Part shown: piece by piece, positions 1 to 5,787 of the stretch
How the letters are laid out: every line of letters begins with the position of its first letter
Numbering within the stretch: the stretch's first letter is position 1
Source: Propionibacteriaceae bacterium
GTDB lineage: Bacteria > Actinomycetota > Actinomycetes > Propionibacteriales > Propionibacteriaceae
Direction of reading: 5' to 3'
NCBI GenBank assembly: GCA_031260385.1
Contig: JAIRKB010000285.1
Coordinates: forward strand, 1-8,266
Length of the DNA: 8,266 bases
Notes under the pieces: generated by a model
Database searches by the model: none
What the model was told of the DNA's origin: nothing
What the model saw: the letters and a program-made list of their open reading frames with translations, nothing else
Translations under genes and position numbers: made by a program

Positions 1-413
1 ATGAGCGTCAGCAGGTCGACTCGGGCTAGCAAGTGACCGACATCCCCCAACGGGGGCATCGGATTGAGCACCAAGCCGATGTCACAACCACGCGCCTTGA
101 TTGCATCCATCACCCGGTAAGCGTTCCGGTTCAGCGTCTCCGCGTGAGGAGAGATGACATGGACGCCCGCCTCAACCAGCGGATCAATCCACTGCTGGGG
201 GTGCTCAGTCATCAGGTGCGCATCCAGGGGGATCGTGGCGTAGGGCGCCAACGTTTTGACCCAATCGGGGCTTAGTGCCAGATTCGGCGCGAAATGGCCA
301 TCCATAATGTCGAGATGGAACCCATCAGCCAGGCCACTAAGCGATTCAATCTGCTCCGCCGGGTGCGCGAGATCGACACACATCAGCGAGACAAAGAACT
401 TCGCTGGTTTCAT
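1..413 (-). CDS. alsE: D-allulose-6-phosphate 3-epimerase-like protein (ribulose-phosphate 3-epimerase family), C-terminus cut off by window edge
   Basis: This cytoplasmic TIM-barrel epimerase probably interconverts D-allulose 6-phosphate and D-fructose 6-phosphate, the last dedicated step of allose breakdown. The visible 137 residues start MKPAKFFVSLMCVDL and contain the family's first metal/catalytic motif FHLDIMDGHFAPNL (His33, Asp35, Met37) and the second metal site DAHLM (His66), followed by HAETLNRNAYRVMDAIKARG and GLVLNPMPPL. From memory, E. coli AlsE has SLMCMDL, FHIDIMDGHFVPNLTLSP and LILNP at the same places, closer than pentose-phosphate Rpe enzymes. The family is about 220-230 residues, so roughly 40 percent, including the second catalytic Asp, lies beyond position 1. 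The frame is open to the edge. The start at 413 is preferred over an in-frame ATG at 419 because GAGGAAGG sits 8 nt upstream of 413 but only 2 nt from 419. It is the fourth gene of the operon, 19 nt after the permease stop. An ordinary Rpe is the alternative, made less likely by context. Confidence 0.85.
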   Translation of the reverse strand, partial: MKPAKFFVSLMCVDLAHPAEQIESLSGLADGFHLDIMDGHFAPNLALSPDWVKTLAPYATIPLDAHLMTEHPQQWIDPLVEAGVHVISPHAETLNRNAYRVMDAIKARGCDIGLVLNPMPPLGDVGHLLARVDLLTL

Positions 414-421
414 TATCATCA

Positions 422-429
422 CCTTCCTC
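422..429 (-). promoter_or_regulatory. Ribosome binding site of the epimerase gene
   Basis: GAGGAAGG on the minus strand lies 8 nt before the ATG at 413-411. It lies in the short gap between the permease stop (435-433) and the epimerase start, and decides between two in-frame ATG codons six bases apart. Confidence 0.75.
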
Positions 430-432
430 GCG

Positions 433-1413
433 TCAGCGACCACTTCGGGGCCCGAAGAACCGGTCGAGGGTGACAGCCAAGATAATTAGGGCACCCATGG
501 CGATCTGCTGGTAGTACGCCGACACACCGACCATGTTGAGGCCATTGTTGATCGTGGCGATGATCAGACCCCCGACTAGTACCTTCCAGATGACGCCTTC
601 TCCGCCGAAGAAGCTCGTACCACCGATAATGACGGCGGCGATGGCGTAGGTTTCGTATCCGGTCCCAGCATTGGGTTCCGCTGACCCCAGCCGTGCGATA
701 TTGACCGCGCCGGCTAGAGCAGCGCAGATCCCCGAGATCGTGAAGGCGAGCAAGGTGTGCCGGGTGATATTGATGCCGGCGTACCACGCTGCTTGGGGGT
801 TGCCACCCATGGCGTAGAGGTTTCGGCCAGCCTTCGTTCTGGTTGTGAAAAATATCAGGAAGCCGGCAAGTATGAGGATCAGGATCAACGATGTGGGGAC
901 CACTGTGAACAGGCGCCCGCTGATCACCCGGGAATACATGGCGTTACTGACTGGCACGGCGCGGGCATTACTCAAGACCCAGGTGGTTCCGCGCAAGATG
1001 GCCATCGTGCCCAAGGTGATGATAAAGGGCGGCAGTTTCGTTGCGCTGATCAGCAGGCCGTTGAGAAAGCCTGCTAGGCCTCCACTGAGCACACCCATTA
1101 GCATTGCCATGGGCCACGGTAGCCCAGTGCCGATCAGTTGCGCGGTGATGACCCCCGATAAAGCCATCACTGACCCCACGGACAAGTCGATGCCGGCCAA
1201 GAGAATCGCAAAGAACTCCCCACAGGCGAGCAAGATGGTAACCGAACCCTGATCGACGATCTGCAACATGTTGCGTCCAGACATGAAGATCGGTTCCACT
1301 AAAGAGAAGACGGCGATCATCAGCACAAGGATGGCTACAGTCGAGTATCTTCCCCACAGGATTGTGAACTTGTCTCGGTTGCTACGCTGCCAAACGCTGG
1401 TGGTCTCGCTCAT
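433..1413 (-). CDS. alsC: Sugar ABC transporter permease, AlsC/RbsC family
   Basis: This 326-residue integral membrane protein should form the homodimeric channel of the importer, working with the ATPase and lipoprotein encoded upstream. Hydrophobic segments run through the whole chain (for example about 25-42, 57-73, 100-120, 172-190, 220-240, 255-268 and 277-295), as in RbsC-type permeases of the carbohydrate uptake transporter-2 class. Family landmarks are CGEFFAILLAGIDLSVGSVM (residues 64-83), PPFIITLGTMAILRG (128-142), the ATPase-contacting loop GRNLYAMGGNPQAAWYAGI (197-213) and ETYAIAAVIIGGTSFFGGEG (254-273). The CGEFFAIL start of the first motif and the C-terminal YYQQIAMGALIILAVTLDRF resemble E. 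coli AlsC from memory, more than RbsC. The ATG overlaps the ATPase stop by 4 nt (ATGA), which implies translational coupling; GAGGAG at 1424-1419 is 5 nt upstream. The length is normal and the gene looks intact. The substrate is inferred from the neighbours. Confidence 0.93.
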   Translation of the reverse strand: MSETTSVWQRSNRDKFTILWGRYSTVAILVLMIAVFSLVEPIFMSGRNMLQIVDQGSVTILLACGEFFAILLAGIDLSVGSVMALSGVITAQLIGTGLPWPMAMLMGVLSGGLAGFLNGLLISATKLPPFIITLGTMAILRGTTWVLSNARAVPVSNAMYSRVISGRLFTVVPTSLILILILAGFLIFFTTRTKAGRNLYAMGGNPQAAWYAGINITRHTLLAFTISGICAALAGAVNIARLGSAEPNAGTGYETYAIAAVIIGGTSFFGGEGVIWKVLVGGLIIATINNGLNMVGVSAYYQQIAMGALIILAVTLDRFFGPRSGR

Positions 1414-2969
1414 GGTTGCTCCTCACTTTGCTGTGTTCCTTTGTCCCAGGCTGATCCCAGCGCTGCTGCCCGGACTAATTTTTCTTCAGTCGCCTCGACC
1501 ACTGGCATCACGGTGGCGATCCTGCCCTCGGAGAAGACCATGATGCGATCAGAGATCGCCATGATCTCGGGTAACTCCGAGGAGACGACTAGGACGCCGA
1601 CACCGGCGTCTGCCAGGTCGCGCATGAGCGTATAGATCGCACTCTTGGTTCCAACATCGATGCCTTTGGTTGGCTCATCGAAAATAATGACTTCGCAACC
1701 GGCGGTCAGTTGGCGGCCGAGGAGGACTTTTTGCTGGTTACCACCTGATAATTCGATGATCCTCTGGTGAATATCCCGGCATTTAATGGACAGGTCTAGC
1801 ACCTGTTCCTGCGCCCTATGTTGCTGATTACGGGGGTTGATCAGCCCGCCGAGCCCGCCCCAGAAAGAGGACTTCACATCCTGGCCAATGGCGATGTTCT
1901 GGCTAACCGAGAAGTTGTGAAAGAAGCCGGTGCCCTTGCGGTCTTCAGTGACCATCGCGATCCCGACCTTGATTGCGTCGTAGGGACGGCGGATCTTCAA
2001 AGTGCGGCCTTTGAGGGTAATGACCCCTGATCGCTTTGGTGCCGCGCCATAGATAGCGGCCATTAGTTCAGTACGCCCGGCACCCACCAGACCGGAAACC
2101 CCAAGAATCTCCCCCGCATATAGAGTGAAGGAGATATCTCGGACCTTGCCATCGGAACGTGTCAGGTTTGAGACCTCCAACACCGGTTCGGCTGAACCGC
2201 GCATATCGGCATGATTCGAGAGGTACTTGCTTTTCAGTTCCCGTCCGACCATCAGTTGGACGAGCAGATCGATGGTACATTCTCCGATCGGTAGAGTGCC
2301 CACCGCCGCACCATCCTTGAGGATAGTCACCCGATCAGCCAGGGCCATGACTTCGTTTAGTTTGTGACTGATGAAGACAACGGCGGTTCCGTTATCGCGG
2401 AGTCGGCCAACGATGGTAAACAACCGATCAACCTCCTCTTCAACCAGCGAAGAGGTTGGTTCGTCCATCACAATGACGCGCGCTCCGAAAGCTAAAGACT
2501 TAGCGATCTCAACCAGTTGCTTTTCGGAAATCGACAGGGCGCGGACCACGGTGTTCGGTGATCGATTCAGACCGACCATCTCGAGTAGCTCCCTCGAACG
2601 GGCCCGCATTGCGGGGTAATCCAGCACCGACACCCCGAAGACCTTGGTGGTGAGTAGGCGACCAACAAAGATGTTCTCCAGGATGGACAATTGGGGGACG
2701 AGACTGAGTTCTTGATAGATGATACTGATTCCGGCGTCCGCTGATTGCTTGGTAGTCAGGTGATTGTAGGTGTCGCCATTGATAGCAATCGAACCCGATG
2801 TCGGTGTGTAAGCGCCAGAAAGAATCTTCATCAGGGTGGACTTTCCGGCGCCATTCTCTCCCAGTAGGGCGTGAATTTCCCCTGCCTGAATCTCGAATGA
2901 GATATCTCGTAACGCCGGCACGCCCGAAAACTCTTTGGTTATGTGATCCATGGAAACGAGGCACTCCAC
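1410..2969 (-). CDS. alsA: Sugar ABC transporter ATP-binding protein with two nucleotide-binding domains, AlsA/RbsA family
   Basis: This 519-residue cytoplasmic ATPase powers sugar import. NBD1 has Walker A GENGAGKST (37-45), Q-loop Gln86, a signature region that departs from LSGGQ (LSISEKQ, 145-151), Walker B VIVMDEP (165-171) and switch His202. NBD2 has the degenerate loop GLVGAGRTEL (293-302), a canonical signature LSGGNQQK (407-414), Walker B VIIFDEP (427-433) and a serine where the switch His would be (VVSSELPE). This asymmetry is normal for RbsA/MglA/AlsA-type tandem ATPases and is not a defect. The length fits the family (about 500-510). The open frame extends upstream to 3086, but the start is placed at GTG 2969-2967 because AAGGAGG ends 5 nt before it and the intergenic hairpin lies further upstream. 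ATG 2951 is a weaker alternative without an SD site. It overlaps the permease start by 4 nt and follows alsB after a 140-nt gap. Confidence 0.93.
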   Translation of the reverse strand: MECLVSMDHITKEFSGVPALRDISFEIQAGEIHALLGENGAGKSTLMKILSGAYTPTSGSIAINGDTYNHLTTKQSADAGISIIYQELSLVPQLSILENIFVGRLLTTKVFGVSVLDYPAMRARSRELLEMVGLNRSPNTVVRALSISEKQLVEIAKSLAFGARVIVMDEPTSSLVEEEVDRLFTIVGRLRDNGTAVVFISHKLNEVMALADRVTILKDGAAVGTLPIGECTIDLLVQLMVGRELKSKYLSNHADMRGSAEPVLEVSNLTRSDGKVRDISFTLYAGEILGVSGLVGAGRTELMAAIYGAAPKRSGVITLKGRTLKIRRPYDAIKVGIAMVTEDRKGTGFFHNFSVSQNIAIGQDVKSSFWGGLGGLINPRNQQHRAQEQVLDLSIKCRDIHQRIIELSGGNQQKVLLGRQLTAGCEVIIFDEPTKGIDVGTKSAIYTLMRDLADAGVGVLVVSSELPEIMAISDRIMVFSEGRIATVMPVVEATEEKLVRAAALGSAWDKGTQQSEEQP

Positions 2970-2974
2970 AACGG

Positions 2975-2981
2975 CCTCCTT
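2975..2981 (-). promoter_or_regulatory. Ribosome binding site of the ATPase gene
   Basis: AAGGAGG on the minus strand, 5 nt before the GTG at 2969. It is the reason for choosing a GTG start over the much longer open frame and over the internal ATG at 2951. Confidence 0.8.
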
Positions 2982-3032
2982 ATCGATGTCATTGTGCGGC
3001 GAGTTGCCGCCCGGTGATACCCAGTCAATCTG

Positions 3033-3088
3033 CCTTGGTTGGAGCCCTGGTGCCGGGGTGGCCCGACTTGACAGGGCCCCAACCAAGG
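3033..3088 (-). promoter_or_regulatory. Long intercistronic hairpin between alsB and alsA
   Basis: In the minus-strand transcript, 17 nt at 3088-3072 (CCTTGGTTGGGGCCCTG) pair with 17 nt at 3049-3033 (CAGGGCTCCAACCAAGG). There are 16 Watson-Crick pairs and one G-U pair, around a 22-nt loop that can form a small inner CGGG/CCCG helix. The structure begins 21 nt after the alsB stop and ends about 50 nt before the alsA RBS. No T-run follows it, so it does not look like a simple intrinsic terminator. Established parallels are hairpins after binding-protein genes (malE-malF type) that block 3' exonucleases or reduce read-through, so that binding protein is made in excess over ATPase and permease. 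That role here is inference; the hairpin itself is seen directly. Confidence 0.85.
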
Positions 3089-3109
3089 AGCAGTTTCAGA
3101 GGCGGTCAG

Positions 3110-4084
3110 TTACCCATTGTCCTTAGTGATAAGAACAGGGGGAACGTAATTTGTCACGGGATCAGCGTCGACATCAATCGGGTTTCCGTCGGTGACCAGT
3201 TGAAGCAATAGGCCAACCGCTTGGGCGCCGACTCCAGACGAGTCCTGCTTGACGGTCGCTCCCAGCGAACCGGCTTTGACAGAGTCGATGGCATCGGAGT
3301 TGCCGTCTGTGCCGACCACCATCACATTGGCTCCTGCATCCTCGACGGCTTTCTGCGCACCCATTGCCATGGTGTCATTGGCGCAGTAGATCGCCTTGAG
3401 ATTGGGATACCGGCTCAAGTAGCTCTGCGCTAGGTTATAAGCCTTTGTCGCGTCCCAATCAGCAGGCTGAGAAGCCACAATTGTATAACCGGCAGCGTTG
3501 AAGGCTTCAGAAGATCCAGTCACGCGATCGGTGCCTGACTGCACACCAGCCTTACCCTCAATGATTGCGACTTCGAGGGCGCCTTGTCCGAGGGTGGTGA
3601 TGATGTATTCGCCGGCGATCTTTCCAACTTCGATGTTGTCCGTGGTGACGAAGGCCTGAGCCGTTCCACCGAGCAACTTAAGGTTGTCCATATCGAACTT
3701 CTCATCAACATTGACGATGTAGATCCCCGCCTTGGTGGCCTCGGCAACAGCGTTGTTCATATTTACCGGTGAAATCGGAGCGATGCCGATGGCGGCGTAC
3801 CCTTTTGCGATGGCGTTCTGGAGCAGGGTGACCTGTCCCTCGACGTCATCTTCAGACTGCCCGGCGTAGACGTCGAGTTGGATTCCCAATCTCGCGGCTT
3901 CCGCCTCAGCACCAGCCTTCATGTTCTGCCAGAACTCTGATGTCAGAGTCTTGAGGATTAAAGCATATTTCGGGGCGTCTGTGCTGCCTGGGTTTCCGGG
4001 GTCGCTTGGTGACGAGCACGCACCGAGGCTGACTGCGAGCGCCACGCCCATAATGGCGGTGACGAGTTTTCTATTAAACCTCAC
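3110..4084 (-). CDS. alsB: D-allose-type sugar-binding lipoprotein (periplasmic-binding-protein-like family, AlsB/RbsB group)
   Basis: This is the extracytoplasmic receptor that captures the sugar and delivers it to the permease. The 324 residues open with positively charged MRFNRK, a hydrophobic stretch and the lipobox LGAC (Cys23), then a Ser/Pro/Gly-rich linker to about residue 37. It should therefore be a membrane-anchored lipoprotein. The type-1 fold starts with YALILKTLTSEFWQNMKAGA (40-59). Other landmarks are IVNVDEKFDMDNLK (123-136), AFVTTDN (144-150), VAIIEGKAG (172-180), ASQPADWD (204-211), AIYCANDTMAMG (231-242) and VVGTDG (256-261). From memory these blocks closely match E. coli D-allose-binding protein AlsB, notably the DEK-DMDN, PADWD and CANDTMAMG stretches, and fit RbsB less well. 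The GTG at 4084 is chosen over the upstream ATG at 4168 because AAAGGAG lies 8 nt before it and it gives a proper signal peptide. It is the first gene of the operon. Ribose or allulose remain possible ligands. Confidence 0.9.
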   Translation of the reverse strand: MRFNRKLVTAIMGVALAVSLGACSSPSDPGNPGSTDAPKYALILKTLTSEFWQNMKAGAEAEAARLGIQLDVYAGQSEDDVEGQVTLLQNAIAKGYAAIGIAPISPVNMNNAVAEATKAGIYIVNVDEKFDMDNLKLLGGTAQAFVTTDNIEVGKIAGEYIITTLGQGALEVAIIEGKAGVQSGTDRVTGSSEAFNAAGYTIVASQPADWDATKAYNLAQSYLSRYPNLKAIYCANDTMAMGAQKAVEDAGANVMVVGTDGNSDAIDSVKAGSLGATVKQDSSGVGAQAVGLLLQLVTDGNPIDVDADPVTNYVPPVLITKDNG

Positions 4085-4092
4085 GGGGATGT

Positions 4093-4099
4093 CTCCTTT
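4093..4099 (-). promoter_or_regulatory. Ribosome binding site of the sugar-binding lipoprotein gene
   Basis: AAAGGAG on the minus strand, 8 nt before the GTG at 4084. It supports the GTG start, which also gives a well-formed lipoprotein signal sequence. Confidence 0.8.
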
Positions 4100-4191
4100 C
4101 GAATGTGGGTCTTGGTTGATCCTCCGTAGGTAGCACGATGATGTGCCGCTCCAGCGAAGTATCTCCAACTGAAGGCTATGATGAGGTGTTT

Positions 4192-4231
4192 TTGTCAGTC
4201 AATGACAGAATTATGCCTGTTGGCAGTCATT
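4192..4231 (-). promoter_or_regulatory. Repeat-rich putative operator / leader structure upstream of alsB
   Basis: Several overlapping symmetries lie here, all seen directly: TGTCA-N5-TGACA at 4193-4207; AATGAC (4201-4206) facing GTCATT (4226-4231); TGCC-TGTT-GGCA at 4214-4225; and two direct copies of TTG(T/G)CAGTCA at 4192-4201 and 4220-4229. The block starts about 12 nt downstream of the predicted transcription start, where a repressor would block elongation or promoter escape. Part of it, TGTCATTGACT on the minus strand (4207-4197), recurs with one change at 5646-5656 in the other promoter region. The likely binder is the ROK protein encoded next door; this is inference. Confidence 0.5.
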
Positions 4232-4249
4232 AAATGTTTGTTGTAAGGC

Positions 4250-4278
4250 AGAATACTAGCAATCCAGTTCCCTGCCAA
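4250..4278 (-). promoter_or_regulatory. Predicted sigma70-type promoter of the als operon
   Basis: On the minus strand, -35 TTGGCA (4278-4273) and -10 TATTCT (4255-4250) are separated by exactly 17 nt. They match 5 of 6 and 4 of 6 consensus bases. Transcription would start near 4243, giving a leader of about 160 nt before alsB. The 269-nt gap between the ROK stop and the alsB start (4085-4353) contains this promoter and the operator-like repeats. No gene and no clear terminator for the ROK gene was seen there, so read-through from ROK is possible. Confidence 0.55.
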
Positions 4279-4353
4279 AATCGCACCACGGGCCGTACTC
4301 TGGCGGGAGAGCCTCACAACACCTAGAGCGCAAGAGGGGCCAGTGGGATTGGA

Positions 4354-5604
4354 TCAGAACGTGGCCATGACGCGGCGCAGGGACTCGGGGGACAACCCAG
4401 CATGGCGCGCGGCAACGAGGGCGCCGGCCAAGCCCGACTCCCCTAGTCGTGAGTGGCTGATCGACAGGTCGCGGGTGGTCAAAGGCCGGGCATGCCGATA
4501 GACGTAAGCTCGAATGCCGGAAAGGAGTTCATCGGTGACATTGGTCAGCTCACCACTGATCACCACCCGGCGGGGGTTGATGGTGTGACAGACCGTGGTG
4601 GTCATCGCGCCGAGGGTCTCGGCAGCCTGACGAACCACGGCGATGGCATCTGGTTGGTGGCGACGCACCATCTCGAGGAGTTGATCCAACTGGTCTGTCG
4701 ATTGGTCGAAAAGGGAGGGGTTGCGCAGATGAAGGGTTCGAATCATGGACGGGACCGACGCTACCGCCTCAACGCAGCCCTCCATTCCGCAAGTGCACAA
4801 GGTATGAGCGGCTTCACAGACCTTGGTGTGGCCGATATCACCAGCTGAACCACTAAACCCATGAAAGACATGCCCGGTATGGTCGACAATCCCAGCGCCA
4901 ACTCCGGTCCCGATCTTGATTGCGACAACGGGAAGCTGATCTGGTTCGAGGGTGGCAGCCTCGCCAATGGCCCGCAGCATCGCATCATTCTCCAGAATTG
5001 CCACCGCCCCAAACCGCTTCTGAAGTGTCAAGCTGATGGGGTACCCATCCCACCCCGGCATGATGTTCGGGTGGACCGCGACCCCACTGGGACCGTCGAC
5101 ACGAGCCGGGATACCGATGACGATACTCCTGACCTGGCGTGACTGCCCCACGCGTTCGAGATCCTCTTCGAGCTCACGGCAGAGCTGCCCGAGGACAACC
5201 TCTGGCCCATCCCTCACATCGATACGGTGAGAACGCCGTGCGATGACGCGCTGACCAAATTCGCCGATAGCCAAGTTGGCATGTAAGACGCCGAGATCAA
5301 TCGCCAGCACTAACCCGGCCTCGCTGGAAAGGTCCAACTGTTCGGCTGGTCGCCCGCGGTTGAAGCGCTCCACTATGCCGCTATAGGTGAGCATCTTCTT
5401 GCGCACCAGGATATCCACATAGCTGGAGACCGTTGACCGGGCCAATCCCATTGCCGTAACCAAGGAGGCTTTGGTGGTGGCCTGCCCGGAGGCGACGAGT
5501 TGGCACAACACGGAGAGCATGGCCGGGGTGTCTGCTCGCCATACCCCTTTCGGTGGTGGCAGATGCAGGAGTGGGAACTGGGGAACACTCGCGTCGTAAT
5601 TCAT
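4354..5604 (-). CDS. ROK-family transcriptional regulator (NagC/XylR type, winged helix plus sugar-binding domain)
   Basis: This probable sugar-responsive repressor of 416 residues has the normal length for the family. An N-terminal winged helix-turn-helix spans about residues 24-82 (TTKASLVTAMGLARSTVSSY carries the recognition helix) and a basic FNRGRP stretch forms the wing. The ROK domain follows from about 97. It has GIPARV (164-169), LENDAM with the sugar-contacting Asp207, GTGVGAG (232-238), and the zinc site His259 with Cys270, Cys272 and Cys277 in CTCGMEGC. The first nucleotide loop reads AIDLGVLHANL rather than the kinase-type DxGGT, so it is expected to bind sugar without phosphorylating it. 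ATG 5604 is chosen because the 9-base SD GGAGGTGAT lies 7 nt upstream; the open frame to 5739 has no such site. The gene lies upstream of the als genes on the same strand and divergent from the GH78 gene, a classic place for a shared regulator. The ligand (allose, allulose or rhamnose-related) cannot be read from sequence. Confidence 0.9.
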   Translation of the reverse strand: MNYDASVPQFPLLHLPPPKGVWRADTPAMLSVLCQLVASGQATTKASLVTAMGLARSTVSSYVDILVRKKMLTYSGIVERFNRGRPAEQLDLSSEAGLVLAIDLGVLHANLAIGEFGQRVIARRSHRIDVRDGPEVVLGQLCRELEEDLERVGQSRQVRSIVIGIPARVDGPSGVAVHPNIMPGWDGYPISLTLQKRFGAVAILENDAMLRAIGEAATLEPDQLPVVAIKIGTGVGAGIVDHTGHVFHGFSGSAGDIGHTKVCEAAHTLCTCGMEGCVEAVASVPSMIRTLHLRNPSLFDQSTDQLDQLLEMVRRHQPDAIAVVRQAAETLGAMTTTVCHTINPRRVVISGELTNVTDELLSGIRAYVYRHARPLTTRDLSISHSRLGESGLAGALVAARHAGLSPESLRRVMATF

Positions 5605-5607
5605 GAT

Positions 5608-5616
5608 ATCACCTCC
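5608..5616 (-). promoter_or_regulatory. Extended ribosome binding site of the ROK gene
   Basis: GGAGGTGAT on the minus strand complements nine consecutive bases of the 16S rRNA 3' tail, with the GGAGG core 7 nt before ATG 5604. This is unusually strong for a regulator and fixes the start well inside a longer open frame. Confidence 0.8.
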
Positions 5617-5645
5617 ATATTTATCACTGGCGTCAAGCAAAATAA

Positions 5646-5656
5646 TGTCGTTGACT
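5646..5656 (+). promoter_or_regulatory. Candidate operator copy overlapping the GH78 promoter
   Basis: TGTCGTTGACT matches 10 of 11 bases of the minus-strand element TGTCATTGACT at 4207-4197 upstream of alsB. Here it covers the -35 box of the divergent GH78 promoter and lies about 42 bp upstream of the ROK start codon, so one bound protein could act on both genes. Part of the match is the -35-like TTGACT itself, so chance similarity between promoters is a real alternative. Confidence 0.35.
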
Positions 5657-5679
5657 ATACATAAACACCTTAACATACT
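5651..5679 (+). promoter_or_regulatory. Predicted sigma70-type promoter of the GH78 gene
   Basis: -35 TTGACT (5651-5656) and -10 CATACT (5674-5679) have a 17-nt spacer and match 5 of 6 and 4 of 6 consensus bases. The predicted start near 5686 gives a leader of about 100 nt holding two inverted repeats. On the opposite strand a TATAGT (5659-5654) could serve the ROK gene, but no convincing -35 box accompanies it. Confidence 0.55.
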
Positions 5680-5710
5680 GGGGCATGTACAGTCTTGGCG
5701 GATGTCAGGC

Positions 5711-5730
5711 TCGGTACAGCTTGGTACCGA
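5711..5730. repeat. Perfect 7-bp inverted repeat in the GH78 leader
   Basis: TCGGTAC (5711-5717) and GTACCGA (5724-5730) are exact reverse complements separated by 6 nt. It sits about 25 nt downstream of the predicted start of GH78 transcription. It could be a 20-bp operator with half-sites about one helical turn apart, or an RNA hairpin. Confidence 0.6.
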
Positions 5731-5748
5731 ATCAAGCACATTTCATTC

Positions 5749-5767
5749 TCGATGCCGGGGGCATCGA
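5749..5767 (+). repeat. Perfect 8-bp inverted repeat just before the GH78 ribosome binding site
   Basis: TCGATGCC (5749-5756) and GGCATCGA (5760-5767) are exact reverse complements around a GGG loop. The right arm ends 4 nt before the AAAGGAGG at 5772, so the hairpin would abut the ribosome binding site in the mRNA. Roles in mRNA stability, translation control or operator binding are all possible; none can be chosen from sequence. Confidence 0.6.
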
Positions 5768-5771
5768 TGAC

Positions 5772-5779
5772 AAAGGAGG
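5772..5779 (+). promoter_or_regulatory. Ribosome binding site of the GH78 gene
   Basis: AAAGGAGG with 8 nt to ATG 5788. The site is strong and well spaced, and supports the start that yields a complete signal peptide. Confidence 0.8.
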
Positions 5780-5787
5780 CACACTCT

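Noticed and set aside
1..413. Housekeeping pentose-phosphate ribulose-5-phosphate epimerase
   Set aside because: The SLMCVDL, LSPDW and LVLNP details and the position behind an AlsBAC-like transporter fit the AlsE branch better, though a tree would be needed to exclude Rpe.
33..489. Small plus-strand open frames opposite the epimerase and permease end
   Set aside because: They lie antisense to a clear epimerase frame, lack recognisable domains or good ribosome binding sites, and have compositions typical of shadow frames.
2509..2964. 151-codon minus-strand frame in another phase of the ATPase gene
   Set aside because: It is out of frame with the Walker and signature motifs of the ATPase and has no independent evidence.
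3033..3088. Intrinsic terminator ending the transcript after alsB
   Set aside because: The stem is strong but no U-run follows it, and the downstream genes belong to the same transporter with no clear new promoter in the gap.
4192..4202. TTGACT at 4202-4197 (minus) as the -35 box of a second als promoter
   Set aside because: At 17-18 nt spacing the only candidate -10 is TAGCCT-like and poor; the TTGGCA-17-TATTCT promoter upstream is better and leaves this stretch as operator-like sequence.
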